This document shows positions 1-10,990 of a stretch of DNA of 64,000 nucleotides, piece after piece. The stretch is from Pholiota molesta (taxonomy: Eukaryota > Basidiomycota > Agaricomycetes > Agaricales > Strophariaceae). The notes beneath the pieces were generated by a model. The model was given only the letters and a program-made list of their open reading frames with translations, did no database searches and was not told where the DNA came from. Position numbers and translations under genes: made by a program. The DNA is taken from positions 124,001 to 188,000 of the forward strand of contig JACGCK010000037.1 of assembly GCA_014925825.1 (NCBI GenBank). The letters are read 5' to 3'. Position 1 is the stretch's first letter. The number at the start of each line of letters is the position of its first letter.

Positions 1-2434
1 GTTCGAAGATGATCCGCTCGAGTTTATCCGCCTTGACCTTGCGGTGTCGGTTACTGGTACCGATTTAGCTACGCGGCGGCAGGCCGCCGCCGATGTGCTC
101 CAGGCGTTGGTGGGCAGTGGGTACGACGCGGAGGCGACGGAGATCGTGGGTGCATGGATCAACACTGGGCTCTCCGAGTATACATCCAATAAGGCGGAAA
201 ATTGGAAGGCTAAGGATAGTGCTGTCTACTTGCTGACAGCCGTTGCCACTAGGGGCTCAACAACCCAGGTTCGCCTTCCTGTCTCTTCGCTCCGTGACAC
301 TTTTTACATTTTGCTGACCGTCTTTTTGGTAAAAATTTTCTATTAGCATGGAGTTACCTCGACCAACGCGCTAGTTGATGTGGTCAAGTTCTTCTCTGAT
401 CATGTCTTCGAAGATCTGCAAGCAGCCTCGGGTACTGTCCATCCTATTCTGCAAGTTGATGCTATTCGCTTCTTGTATACCTTCCGTAACCAGGTAAATA
501 CATCATACCATTACTGCTTGATATGCTTGAATTGGTATCCTCTTACATTCTACTTTTCTCGCTTTACCTGCAGCTGACAAAACCACAACTGCTCTCCGTA
601 CTTCCCCTTTTGACCCACCACCTTCGCTCCGACAACTACGTCACCTACACCTACGCCGCCATCACCATCGACCGCATCCTAGCTATCAAACAGAACAACC
701 AGCTGCTGTGAGTTCCTGTTCCCTTTTGTTGCTGAATCTGCTTTATTTTTATCTGTGAACGTACACTCACGTCTGATCTATTGCGTCTGGACAGATTTGC
801 ACAAGCTGACATCCATGATTCTGCTCTGGATTTAATTGATGCTCTGTTATCACGAATCGAAGCTGCCCGCACTCCCGAAAAAGTCGCCGAAAATGATCAC
901 TTAATGAAATGTACGTCGTATGCTTCCATGCCACCCGCCCCATCATTGCTCAATATCATATGCATACGAAAAGGTACCATGCGCATCATTGTGACGGCGC
1001 GTCAGACACTCACGCCTGGGTATGAACAAATTCTCGGCCGCCTGGTCACTATCCTGGGAGTTATCTCGAAGAATCCCAGTAACCCCATGTTCGACCAATA
1101 TATCTTTGAGAGTATATCCGGATTGATGAGGTGTGTCCTTTAAGCTATTCGTTTTGGTAGACGTGAATTTTCTTATCGCGGTTGCAGATTTGTTGTTGGC
1201 GGCTCTCCCACGACACTGACGACATTCGAGCAAGCTCTGTTCGGCCCATTCACTATCATCCTCCAGCAAGACATCGATCGTGCGTCTTTCTCATACATGG
1301 TGTCCTCATAATTATTCACTGACCCGCTTGCGCGAGCCTCGCAGAATACATTCCCTATGTTTTCCAAGTCCTTTCCCAAATGCTGGAACTCCATCGCGGA
1401 GGCCCCGTCCCTGCGGCGTACCGCGGTCTCCTCCCTATTCTGCTCACGCCGGCGATGTGGCAGCAGAAGGGCAGCATTCCGGGGCTTGTGAGATTGCTGA
1501 AGGCCTTCCTTGCGCAGGACCACGAGCAGATGTTCGCTTCCGGACAGGTTGCGTCCGTGCTGGCGGTCGTCCAGCAGCGCTTAGTTCCATCCAAGATAAA
1601 CGATGTGTGGGGTATTGAGCTTCTGCAGGCGGTTGTCCTCAACGTTAAACCGTGAGTGGGTTCATACAATAATGAATGAATGAATGATGAACGAACGCCA
1701 CGCAGTGCCAACCTCCAGCAGTACTTGAAGCCGATCTTGATCAGCCTTCTCACTCGCCTGCACGCCAACAAGACGGATAAATTTGCGTATTTGTTCGCCA
1801 AGTTCCTGCTTTTCATGATGGCGATCAATGTCGAAGGTTTTACCCCCGATCTCGTCATTTCGACCATGGAGGAGATTCAACCTCAGTATGTCGCCTTTTT
1901 TGTGGGTTTTCTAATCTACAAGAAGCTGATGGGCTGGCCTTGTAGACTTTGGTATCAGGTTACGACGAACTTCATTGTCCCTCAGGCTCCGAAGTTCCCT
2001 CACAAGGAAAGGAAACTCGCCGCTGTCGGTATCACTCGCCTTCTGTGCAATAGCAATCTCATGCTTCAAGAGCCCTCCGTCCGCGCTTGGTATGTTCCCT
2101 GATCACCCTTCTCGCGCCGGCTGATCCATATCGGCGCAGGTCCCAAACGTACTCGTCCCTCGGCAGACTATTCAAGGAACGCCAATATCTCGACCAGAAG
2201 CCAGAGGACACGGGCGACGCCGCCATCACCGCCATTGACTTCGAAGAGCAGGCCGCTGGATACCAGGCGGCGTACTCCCGTCTGGCGGCATCCGAGACGG
2301 CTGAGGTGGACCCTGTCGCCTATGTTGCGAACCCGTTGCAATACCTCCAGCAGGAGCTTCAGAAGTTGACGGCGAGATATGGACAGCAGGTGCAGTCGTT
2401 GATCGCTGCTGCGGAGGGCGGAAGGATTCAGTAA
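1..2434 (+). CDS. CSE1: CSE1/exportin-2, importin-alpha re-exporter (5' partial)
   Basis: C-terminal part of the karyopherin that binds RanGTP and carries importin-alpha back out of the nucleus. The reading frame is already open at base 1 (FEDDPLEFIR...), a segment typical of the middle of CSE1/CAS, so the 5' end lies outside the window. Ten short introns can be placed; exons read about 1-268, 347-493, 574-707, 795-910, 974-1130, 1188-1279, 1345-1651, 1706-1885, 1946-2089 and 2140-2434. Recognisable CSE1-like blocks are LMKC..MR.I.TARQ and the helical repeats around MWQQKGSIPGLVRLL and QAPKFPHKERKLAAVG. The stop is TAA after GGRIQ. Introns fall in phase throughout and no disruption was seen. 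Roughly the last 60% of a ~960-residue family protein is present. Confidence 0.93.
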
Positions 2435-4067
2435 GTAGTTGGTCTGCGGTTCGAGGTGAGATTGGAAGAGTTTTGGGGGCTTTCAATTGTTATAAGTTGA
2501 GAATTCCAGGAAGAAGTGATTCTTTTGTTTCAAATCGCGTTTAAATTTACTGTATACATAATAAGGACCCCACGTAGAAACCCGTTGCAAGGGAACCGGG
2601 GTACATGCTTGTAGTCAAGCCCAGACTCATTGTCGACTTGGAAGTTGATGCATCAAACGGTGTGATTGTAGCGTATAAGTGGCAAGATATTCTTCTGTTT
2701 TTGGCGAGCTTGGGACGATCTATGCCAGGTTTCTCAAGGTCACTCCAGTTCTATGTAACTGAGTCGTTTCAACCTCGAATTACACACTTCCAATCGAGAA
2801 AGAGGACGAGGGTATGCTTAAGTGATCTATACGGCGCTGAGAAGCTTCACTACTTCTGATACTCTTCAACTCAGGTATAAAAAGAAGCACAGTACATATG
2901 TGGCTTTCCGGAGGGAAAATCGCAAACATAATACCGGCGTATAAGCTCATCGGCTTGCTCAAAACTGCGGGCGGTCTATTGAACTCTATTCGCATGCGCC
3001 ATAAATCAATTGATGCTACCACTCAACCGGGTGCAGCATCAGGTACAAGACTTGAATTGTGTTGTTATTGGTAGACATTTGAGGTTAAAGGAGAAGAAAA
3101 GAAAGGATAGGTAATCCCCAGCGGGAGAGAATCCCGGTGCCAACGTGTCCAAATTTTATTATTCAAATGTTGGTGGAACAGATATCTGGCCATACCAACT
3201 GAAAACTCATGGGCGCTAAAACAAGGTGATCAGATCACCTGATGATTACCAAACGGGCCTTCGGCGTTCGCCATGCTTACGCTTTAGCGCTCATGCATCA
3301 GAATCAGCCTACCTACTACATATTACCCCGTGTACAACTCCCCGTCATGTCTCCAGCGGTCGCCCGAAGGCTGAGATCTTTGATCTTTATCGATTACATG
3401 TACATATATTCCAGAAACGTCAGAAACAAAAATAAAGGTTTAAACTCTACTCAAGTACTGACATGTACAGGACTGATTTTCTATTTGATCATCGAAGTCA
3501 CAACGGCCGTGGTATCCTGACAGATAGGGTGGCATTTTGTTGTCATATCCGAAACATCATCGGACCTCCGATGCTCAGGATTAAAATTGACGTTTCCTTC
3601 ACTTTACTTTCTTTCTTGAAAGCGTCAGCGGTCCAACAAAATTGTTCTCCTTATGGCAGATTCAGCTCCTTCCTAAGTAGAAATTGCCGAAAAGCCTGCA
3701 ACTTAAGCACCGCCGACACGCAGGGTCCATGGAGTCGTGGACTCCCGAGTAAGTTCGGCCTAGTGGCGGCACAGGGTCCACAGATGAAACTCCGCACATA
3801 TCGAAGGGCTCCTTTGGAATTTAACAAGTTGACGACGACCTCAATGGGTTTCTGACGATGTGCGTGCCTGCATCAGGCTGCATGGTGCACTAATCAATTG
3901 AATCATCCCAACCTTCCTTGACGTTGAATTTATGTAAAAGGCCCCGCCTTTCGAGCCCGACGCTCCTCATTCTCTTCTCTCTCTTCTTTGCTCCCGACTC
4001 CAGCGACGGTCCTGACCAAGTACTCTCAACCTCTGCCAGTGAGAGCGACACGTGGCGGGCAGCGGCC
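2435..4067. other. Intergenic, no gene recognised
   Basis: About 1.6 kb between the CSE1 stop and the DUF6533 start. Short ORFs occur on both strands but none shows a family motif or coherent splice structure. The last ~150 bases are pyrimidine-rich (around 3950-4020) and probably hold the promoter and leader of the next gene. A perfect short palindrome, GGTGATCAGATCACC, lies near 3225-3240; its role is unknown. Confidence 0.6.
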
Positions 4068-5473
4068 ATGTTTATCCCAACCGCAAACGCAGGCCTACTG
4101 GATACTTTGGTCATTCCTGGGATATCAAGTAAGTGGAAGGTCGAAGCGCTAATTACTGTACTGATCAGTGTTCTGTGTTACAGTTTCGGCGTTGGCGATG
4201 CAAGTTTGGGAGCTCGTGATTCACTGGAGCGATGAGGTGGAATATCTATGGAAGTGCGTTTTCAATCTGCTTTCTCATGGACTGTTATTTATGGCGAATC
4301 ATGAATGGTTTAAAGAGGACGATTTAATCTTATTAAGGCGCTATATTTCTTGGTACGGTATGGTCTGCTGTTCGCTCAAGTGTGAGTCTGAATTGTCCTT
4401 GTCTCCATGCCGTTTACCTACACCTGCCGTTTCCAGCGCGAGCGAAATCACATCGTACAAAATGCAGATTGAGGAATCGACAGTCCATGATTGTATCAAT
4501 GCCTTTATATTCAAGATCATCATAGCACAGTTGACACTGACGATGGTGGAAATGATTCTGTACTTTCGAGGTATGATGAGTTTCCAGTTTTGTATCTCTT
4601 GCCATATATTCACGTCTTTGGGGCATCAAGTATACGCTCTCTATAATCAGAGCTTTCAAGTCAAACAATTTCTTCTTATCTCATTAGTCACCGCCCAGAT
4701 ACTTGAAATTTGGGCAACAACTCGCATCGTCAGCGATCACCTGAACAATGACAATACTGACTGCAAACCCCCCGTCGCTCACCTCGGCACTCTCGTCCAA
4801 TTCGGGTGCGTTAATGTTCCCTTCCTATGGATAGTTAATCCGGCCGGTTGTGATTGACGATAATTTTTTTCAGAGTAGGGGCAAGCCTCAGCCAGCTGGT
4901 TATATTTTTTTCGAGTTTCTACAAACTCCTTAACCGCAGATCGTCACGTACACCACTAACGTCCCTGATGCTAAAAGAGGGCCTTGCTGCGTTTTTGTTG
5001 ATCTTGGGTGTGTATAATTCTCATCGGTCGTTGTATCATCTGCACAGAAAAATGCTGATTGCACCCGTATTGTAGTCTTGCTAATTGTTATGATGGGACA
5101 TTACGAAGTATTTCGTAGTGTCAACCGTAACCTCGGGAATGCGGCATTTGCGTGCGTAATTCTCATCTCTTGGTCTGGTGTGATGACTCATTTGTAACCG
5201 TTCATACTCTACATGCCGGTCTTCAATAGCTGGTACATTGCGCTCATATCGATAGGGGTATGAGTCTTTCATGAATCAATCAAGTGCAACCCTAACGCGA
5301 AGGCATTGTAGGCATCAAGACTAATTCTTAACATGCGGAAGCTCGTGATTAAGAGCACGCGCCGGCGTCAACTGCGCCACCTCTCCCTGTACAACGAGAT
5401 CGACAGGTCGGCTCTCGCCGAAAGCTTCTACGACTCGGACGACACGATCTGTCTGACGTCGTTCTATGAATAA
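4068..5473 (+). CDS. DUF6533-type multi-pass membrane protein
   Basis: Member of the large basidiomycete family whose N-terminal DUF6533 region resembles 'W..L..L.DEV.Y.W'; here MQVWELVIHWSDEVEYLW matches it. Biochemical function of the family is unknown; a membrane sensor-like role is only speculation. Start ATG at 4068 (MFIPTANAG...) gives the usual short extracellular N terminus. Six or more introns separate helices; later exons carry VYALYNQSFQVKQF (the conserved VYALY-type motif), a cysteine-containing loop, then the LMLKEGLAAFLLILG helix. The final exon begins GIKTNSLNMRKLVIKS, a charged cytoplasmic segment after the last helix as usual in the family, and ends at TAA 5471-5473. Exact borders of the exon around 4990-5240 are uncertain. 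It converges on the hydrolase gene at 6011-7608. Confidence 0.75.
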
Positions 5474-6010
5474 TCCATTTACACATCGAACAACGTCATC
5501 TCGTCCTCTCCCACTCATGTAACTTCAGCTTCGAGGAATGTAACTGTTTTTCTATCCAGCCGCGCTGCAACTCACTCTCAATTGCTCTCAATTATCGTGG
5601 GGGCATTTTGATCCTGCAACTTCGAGGACGGGAGGCGGTGGGCGGGAACCTGCTGGTGCAAAATGTGCCATGCATCCGTGTTTGTCAATATACTACATCT
5701 AGGTGGATCCTTGGAGGTAGGCATCAGGGATCTGGACTGCCTTACATCGCTCGTTACAATACTTACACTATTTATTACATCGCCAATTGCTACATCACAC
5801 ATGTCACATACATACATTTCATCAACCCGCTTTCGTTGTTGCTTTCGCTGCATGTCCTGACGCTACGGCCGCGTGCACTCCCAAGTCTTCGGCTATACCA
5901 CGGGCCATGGTATCAGTGAGTGCGGATATCTCCTGGTTGAGTTGATGATTGTTGAGACGACAAAAAAGGTAGACATTCTCTCCATGATCCTGTATTGCGA
6001 CCCCGAACCC
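5474..6010. other. Convergent intergenic region
   Basis: Space between the 3' ends of the DUF6533 gene (plus) and the hydrolase gene (minus). It should contain both 3' UTRs and polyadenylation sites. No further gene was recognised. Confidence 0.6.
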
Positions 6011-7608
6011 CTACAGGCTTGCCCTGGGAGGTGAACGCTCTGCTTGGCTGGCTTCGAGTACGGGTGCAATAGCCCAGAGGAGGAAATCAGACAGATCCTC
6101 TGCGAGCTCCTGCGGTGCCTCCTGTGGTATCTATGATAGAGTTCAACAACAGTTAGCTGCCAAATACCAGTAGTCTGCCGAGAACATAATCCGAACACTC
6201 ACCAAATGACCCCCTCCTGTAATCCGGGTATTCGTCGCATTCGCTCTCCGCACCCAAACCCTCTCCCGCGTCGTCCCAGGAATCCCCAGTTCGCGCGCAC
6301 CAGGGCGCCCAGGCGTCGCCCAGCGCAGCGCCACACGAGGGTCGAGCGCAGCGACCCGGCAGAACACCTCGAACTGGCTGTGCTCCTCCGCGAACACCAC
6401 CGCCTCCTGCACGCCCGACATCTTCAGGCGCACGCCGCCGCCCGCGTCGTCGGTCAGCCCGCACTCGACGTAGTGCTGCAGGACGCGCGGGTCCCAGACG
6501 GAGAAGAAGGGCGAGGCCTGGAAGGACGCGAGCGCGGCGGCGCGGGAGGGCCAGGAGGCGCGCCGGCTCAGAGCACCCGGGGCGAGGCTGCGGCGTGTCG
6601 CCGTCGCCCAGGCTTTTTCGTCTGGTTGGAGGATGACCGGGTCGATGAGGTAGAGCGCGGAAAAGAGATGCGGGTAGAGTGTTGCGGCGAGAGCACTGGA
6701 AAGGTAACCGACATCAATATTGTGTTGGATATTGGATTGGAATTCAGCTTACGATGTGCATCCGCCAAAAGAGTGCCCGATAGCAACAAGCTTGCGCTCA
6801 GTGAACCCGTTCTCTAGTCGCTCCGCGGTCTCCTGAGGTGAGACCCGGGGAAGGTGCGTCGGGAGGGGCCCGCTGGTGGCGCTAGTGGGTATGAAATGTA
6901 GGAGGAAGTTTGCAATATCGCGACCATTGTCATACCAGTCAACTTGGGAGAATAATACGTCAATATTTTCTATTCAACGAACGGATTGAAAGACTCACAG
7001 ATCCCGGACGCGGACGGGGCATTGACAAGGGCAGCATCGCCGTGCTGCACGGCCTCCCAGACCCAAACCTCATCAACGAGCGTCGCAGCTGCAGAGTTGA
7101 ACAGATCCTCTAGAGTTGGCTCAAAAATCTTATCATATTTCATCAGTCAACAAGCACGTCCGTAACAAAAATCTACACATACCTCCTTCGGAAATCCATT
7201 TGCATGGTAAAACGACAATGTTAGCCCCGTGCCTTTGCGCTCGCCCAGGTCCGTCCTCACGTATCTGTTGACGCAATTCCACAAAACTTGTGGATAGCCA
7301 TCCGTAACGCGGCTCGTCCGTAGCTCCTTGAGCTCCTGTAGTGCCTGCGCTAGTAAACGCTTTCGTTCATCCTTGGAAACATGTGGTGGCGGGATTAGAG
7401 GTTCAGGCGCAGGTCGTGTCGTGCGCAGGTAACAAGCGGGGAATAGATGCGTTGACAAAGTCCAACCAACGAACGATGGCTTGCGAGGAGGCGATGGAAG
7501 AGGTGGATTGTCCAGAGGTCCAGGTGGAGGGTATATGGGGAGAATACGGCGTAACTCGACAGGGTCCCAGGTAAATGGAGGTGGTTGTGTGTACGCATTG
7601 GGTTTCAT
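6011..7608 (-). CDS. Alpha/beta hydrolase (AB hydrolase-1 type)
   Basis: Probable serine hydrolase of the fungal AB hydrolase-1 group that includes MpaH-like and Lpx1-like enzymes; substrate unknown (ester or thioester). ATG at 7606-7608 starts MKPNAYTQPPPFTWDP. The first exon ends with the family's oxyanion-side strand, SFYHANGFPKE. Exon 2 carries VDEVWVWEAVQHGDAALVN. After DWYDNGRDIANFL comes the nucleophile elbow GHSFGG, interrupted by an intron soon after it. DPVI supplies the following strand, and GGGHLIPQEAP supplies the catalytic histidine. At least four introns are in phase, e.g. 6131-6202. The C terminus is PRASL, not a canonical peroxisomal SKL signal, so location is uncertain. GC-rich central exon. 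No disruption seen. Confidence 0.82.
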
Positions 7609-8559
7609 GACATCTATGAGTTTCTATTTATCAGTTCACAGAGGTAAGGAGAATGATTCTTATAAGATATCCAGAAATCTGAGGTCAACAGACGAAGAGG
7701 GATCTAGAGGGACAAAGCAGAGGACCGGTAACCGGAAGCCGGTAGGTAGCTACTAGTATTCACGTGAACCGTGGTGGTTTGTGGTCATTGAAGCCGAAGC
7801 GCTACTGCTAGCGCTAAAGCAATGCTGAAGATCTGAAGCTTGACCGTCGCGCTAGCCTGAGCTTGAACCAGTCGTAGGCCCATCGGTGAGAGCTCGGTAC
7901 TGTGGTAATGCTGTCTCTGAAAGGGAATTGAAGCGATAATTGTAGAATATCAACCTCAAAAGCATCCACAGTCAGAGGATACATCCAAGATACATCGTCA
8001 TAAAATACTTAGCACCAATCCTGATTTACTATTAGTATTTTCAAAGCCTAGCCCTGCAAATAAATGGTCTAATTTTTTTACAGACCCTTATATGGACTGG
8101 AAGCTGAACTCGGGCTGTATCAAAAAATTCCTATTCGAAGGCCAGCTTTTTAGTTCACAGGATACTTCGGCACTGCATTTATCTTGTCCACCAAACTCCT
8201 GCCACTCCAGCTCGCATGTCGTTATGCCTGCTAGGGTTCGCTTTAGGGCTGAGGCTCAGGGCTTAGGATTTAGGGCTTAGGGCTTAGGGAATAATCAATT
8301 AGGCTTTAGGTATATATTTGGAACCTTGGGCAAGAGGACGTTAGGGGCTTAGGGTGGACCAATAATTTCTACTTGCGAAGCTCTCAGTATTTTAATGACA
8401 TTTCACAATTGCTTCGCAGTACAGATAAAGATTTTGGAGGACGGCAATTTTCCGCATAGTTTCATTCCAGTATCTAGCACACACGATTTAAACTGAAACC
8501 AATACGACAACCCGAAGAAAGTAATTTGTACAGAAACCCCATTGTTGTGACCTTCTCAT
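7609..8559. other. Intergenic region with degenerate TTAGGG-like repeats
   Basis: Divergent or tail region between the hydrolase start and the end of the first small-secreted-protein gene. No coding gene recognised. It contains the TTAGGG-like tract listed separately. Confidence 0.55.
8230..8356 (+). repeat. Degenerate TTAGGG/GGCTTAGG tract
   Basis: A cluster of near-telomeric-type units: TTTAGGGCT, GGCTTAGGATTTAGGG, CTTAGGGCTTAGGG, then GGCTTTAGG and TTAGGGGCTTAGGG further on. The common fungal telomere unit is TTAGGG; here units are irregular, mostly 7-8 bases, and interrupted, so this is an interstitial or chance-derived repeat, not a chromosome end. Confidence 0.5.
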
Positions 8560-8561
8560 AT

Positions 8562-8912
8562 TCAACAGGTGACCTTGAACGATCCCATCGAGCCAGCCGC
8601 AAAGGTCTGGCACCCAACAGCCCAAGGGCTTCCGTCATCGGATCCGTATGCATTGGAGCACGCGCTGTCGAAGTAGAAAGTGGTGACGCTGCACCCGCCG
8701 TTCATGATAACGTTGAAGGACGCCATGGGGGAGGCGAGGGAGAAGCATGTCCCGGAGTAAGCTTGGGTTCCGGCAATGGTCTCGACGAGGCTGCTGGAGG
8801 TCGAGCAGGAGCCCGAGCTGTAACCGGCGACGGAGAAGGTGCCGGCAGTGGCGGGAGCGGCGAGCGCCAAAGGTGCAATTGCGATGGTCAAGAGGGCGGC
8901 AAAGAACTTCAT
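8562..8912 (-). CDS. Small secreted cysteine-rich protein, copy 1
   Basis: 116-residue intronless ORF. Residues 1-18 (MKFFAALLTIAIAPLALA) form a signal peptide with an ALA-A cleavage site; the mature protein has six cysteines at 36, 56, 74, 85, 101 and 116, the last being the C terminus, so three disulfides are plausible. It is rich in Ser, Gly and Ala and has no transmembrane helix. I do not recognise a named family; size and cysteines fit effector-like or surface-active small secreted proteins, but function is unknown. Two close paralogs lie at 14636 and 16759. Copy 1 differs from both at TQAYSG versus TQVNSG and in the signal peptide. Upstream on the minus strand are a TATA box and a 5' UTR intron shared with the other copies. 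Confidence 0.88.
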   Translation of the reverse strand: MKFFAALLTIAIAPLALAAPATAGTFSVAGYSSGSCSTSSSLVETIAGTQAYSGTCFSLASPMASFNVIMNGGCSVTTFYFDSACSNAYGSDDGSPWAVGCQTFAAGSMGSFKVTC

Positions 8913-8955
8913 TTTGGCTGATAGATTTGTGGTTTGTTACAAAGACCTTGATGAG

Positions 8956-9079
8956 CTGAATATGGTCAAAATATTAGAAACTGCAGTAATTGAAGGTCAG
9001 AAGTTGAAAACGTACCTGATCAAGTGGATGAAGCTTTGAAACTGAGGAAATGAGTAAAGCGACTGGCCCATTTTATACG
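8956..9079 (-). promoter_or_regulatory. Copy 1 core promoter and 5' UTR intron
   Basis: On the minus strand a TATA box (CGTATAAAATGG, about 9069-9079) precedes the gene by ~160 bases. A leader intron with donor GTACGT and acceptor CAG spans about 8956-9015. The sequence TTTGTAACAAACCACAAATCTATCAGCC just before the start is almost the same as in copy 3. Confidence 0.7.
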
Positions 9080-9850
9080 ATTCCAAACCATCATGTCAAG
9101 CTACAACTGAACCAGAGACGCTTCAAAAAACCGCCGACGCCGACATTTGCGGCGCAATTATCGACACCGTTCACGACTTGTCAATTCTATTCGCGAAAGT
9201 CGATGGGTTGAAAACATACATACATACATACGCGAAAGTCACCCGTCGAGACCGGACATGGAGGTTAAATAAATGAATGATCCGACTTGTCTGCGATTTG
9301 CGGGTTGAGGAGGCGGCACTGGCAAGTCTTCTATTCTTAGCACATCCACCTCAGATCTAGACAGCACAGAACGTCATGGGATCAACACAAACTTGAGATT
9401 AACGTATGTTTGTTGAGATCCATAAAGACCGTAGAGTTTCAGAGATATTCCCTTGAAGCGGATTGGTTGTTTGTGGTATGATTAGCGCAATACGCAGACC
9501 ACAAAATGCGTCTACAATTCACTGTAAGACTGCTTCTTCATGATCAGTCGGGCTTTCTGCAAATAGGGAAGACACTTCGTGTAATTTTAAAAGACATATA
9601 GGTCAATCTCCATTCAAAGTAGGGCCCATCATATAAACTTCTATTGAGAATACTCAATATCCCCTACGTCTGACACATTTCTCCATATTTTCGTTCACTA
9701 TATTCGGCCTGGTCAACGATTTTCGCGTGTGTACGCATGGAGTATTGTCTTCTGACCCTTTAAGATAACTTATGATTGTAAAAATCAGAATCAGAACCTT
9801 TACACCGTTCTATCTTCCTATTCACTGTCGCTCTTGAATAACACCGGTAG

Positions 9851-10990
9851 AAAACACCGTTGAAGACTTCTTTTGTGCTTTTAAACAGGCGGTAGACGAT
9901 GCATCGCTTCGGCTCGCTAATGTTTTGAGTACGCCGCCTTTAGAATACGATTGATATCTCAATACAAGTATTTTTTTGCGAGTATGTACACGATAGCAAG
10001 GCTCAACAGATCATCGGTCCATGGTAAGCTATTTTTAGCTTTGCGCGTCGCAGAACTGGACGGATTTGCATAAGCCTATGTACCCAGACCTTCGGAACTC
10101 AAGTGCTCAAGCACTCAAGAATCTGCCTTCTACAACTTGTACATACTACCTACTTGTTGAAATATAATTGGAACACGTCAAATTCAAAGCCGCGGCTTTC
10201 AAACCAGACGGCCGATGATCGATATGTTCTATGTTCCGAGCTTCCAAACACCTCTTTGCCATCGCTAATGATAGTAATCGATAGAGAGTTCCATTGAATA
10301 CCCCTTATTCGTTGGGCGAGTATCTAAACAGGCAGACATATGACCTTCACCATAAGTTTGTTCTGCAAAATCGCACTCCGCATTCATAGGCGTTAGCATG
10401 TACAAACAGAAAACATATGCGTATACGTTGACACACGTCAAACACACGTTCTTCTAGACTCTAAATCGGTCTTGGATACATTCTTCACTAAAATTCATTC
10501 ACGAAGTTTCAATTGCCCAGAATGATCAGCCATTTACTACATACTCACTATCAAGGACATTCGATGTACTTTATGTAAAGGCCTTGGAACAAATGTCTCC
10601 ACTGGTACGTTTGGGGCCACTGAGGAGCATAGCCCAAAATATTTTCGCTCTAGACTGTGCTCTGCGTGATCATTTTGAAATGGTCCTCAAGTAAGAGCGA
10701 TTTTCTTTCGTCTGGCTGTTTAGTACAATGTATACAACGCGCTGCATATCTACAGCAGACACTGGAGGTGTATGTTCTGTTGAATTCGGAATGAATGATA
10801 CAGGTAAGAGGGACAAGAAAACCGAACGCTAAAAAAAGAAGAGTTTATTGAAAAGATTCCAAGTATGGATAATCTAAAAGCGAAAAAGAGAAGAAAGAAA
10901 AAGCAGGTCCAATAAAAGAGGTATAACTATGAGTATACATACGACGCCTGCCGTGCGTCCATCCACAAGCGCAAGACCACATCAACTCCA
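9851..10990. other. Intergenic, no gene recognised
   Basis: About 1.1 kb of AT-rich sequence between the inverted-repeat arm and the 3' end of the bHLH gene. Only short unconvincing ORFs; an A/G-rich stretch near 10850-10920 lies in the probable 3' UTR of the bHLH gene. Confidence 0.6.

Larger units (their letters stand above)
8560..9850 (+). repeat. Left arm of ~1.3 kb inverted repeat
   Basis: Sequence from the end of the first small-secreted-protein gene to about 9850 reappears in reverse orientation at about 13725-14988. Anchors visible by eye: TCTGCGATTTGC (near 9290; reverse complement near 14240), CACACGCGAAAATCG (reverse complement near 9725; forward near 13825), AGGCGGCACTGG versus GCCGCCTCC, and GAACGGTGTAAAGG near the inner ends. 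The arms are diverged outside the coding sequence. The arm contains a gene, promoter and upstream region. Confidence 0.85.

Noticed and set aside
3463..3855. 130-residue ORF in the gap after CSE1
   Set aside because: No motif, no recognisable splice structure, compositionally like non-coding sequence.
6206..6817. Plus-strand ORF of 203 residues
   Set aside because: Overlaps the well-supported hydrolase exon on the minus strand and is Arg/Pro-rich shadow.
8747..9039. Plus-strand ORFs over small-secreted-protein copy 1
   Set aside because: Antisense to a gene supported by two close paralogs.
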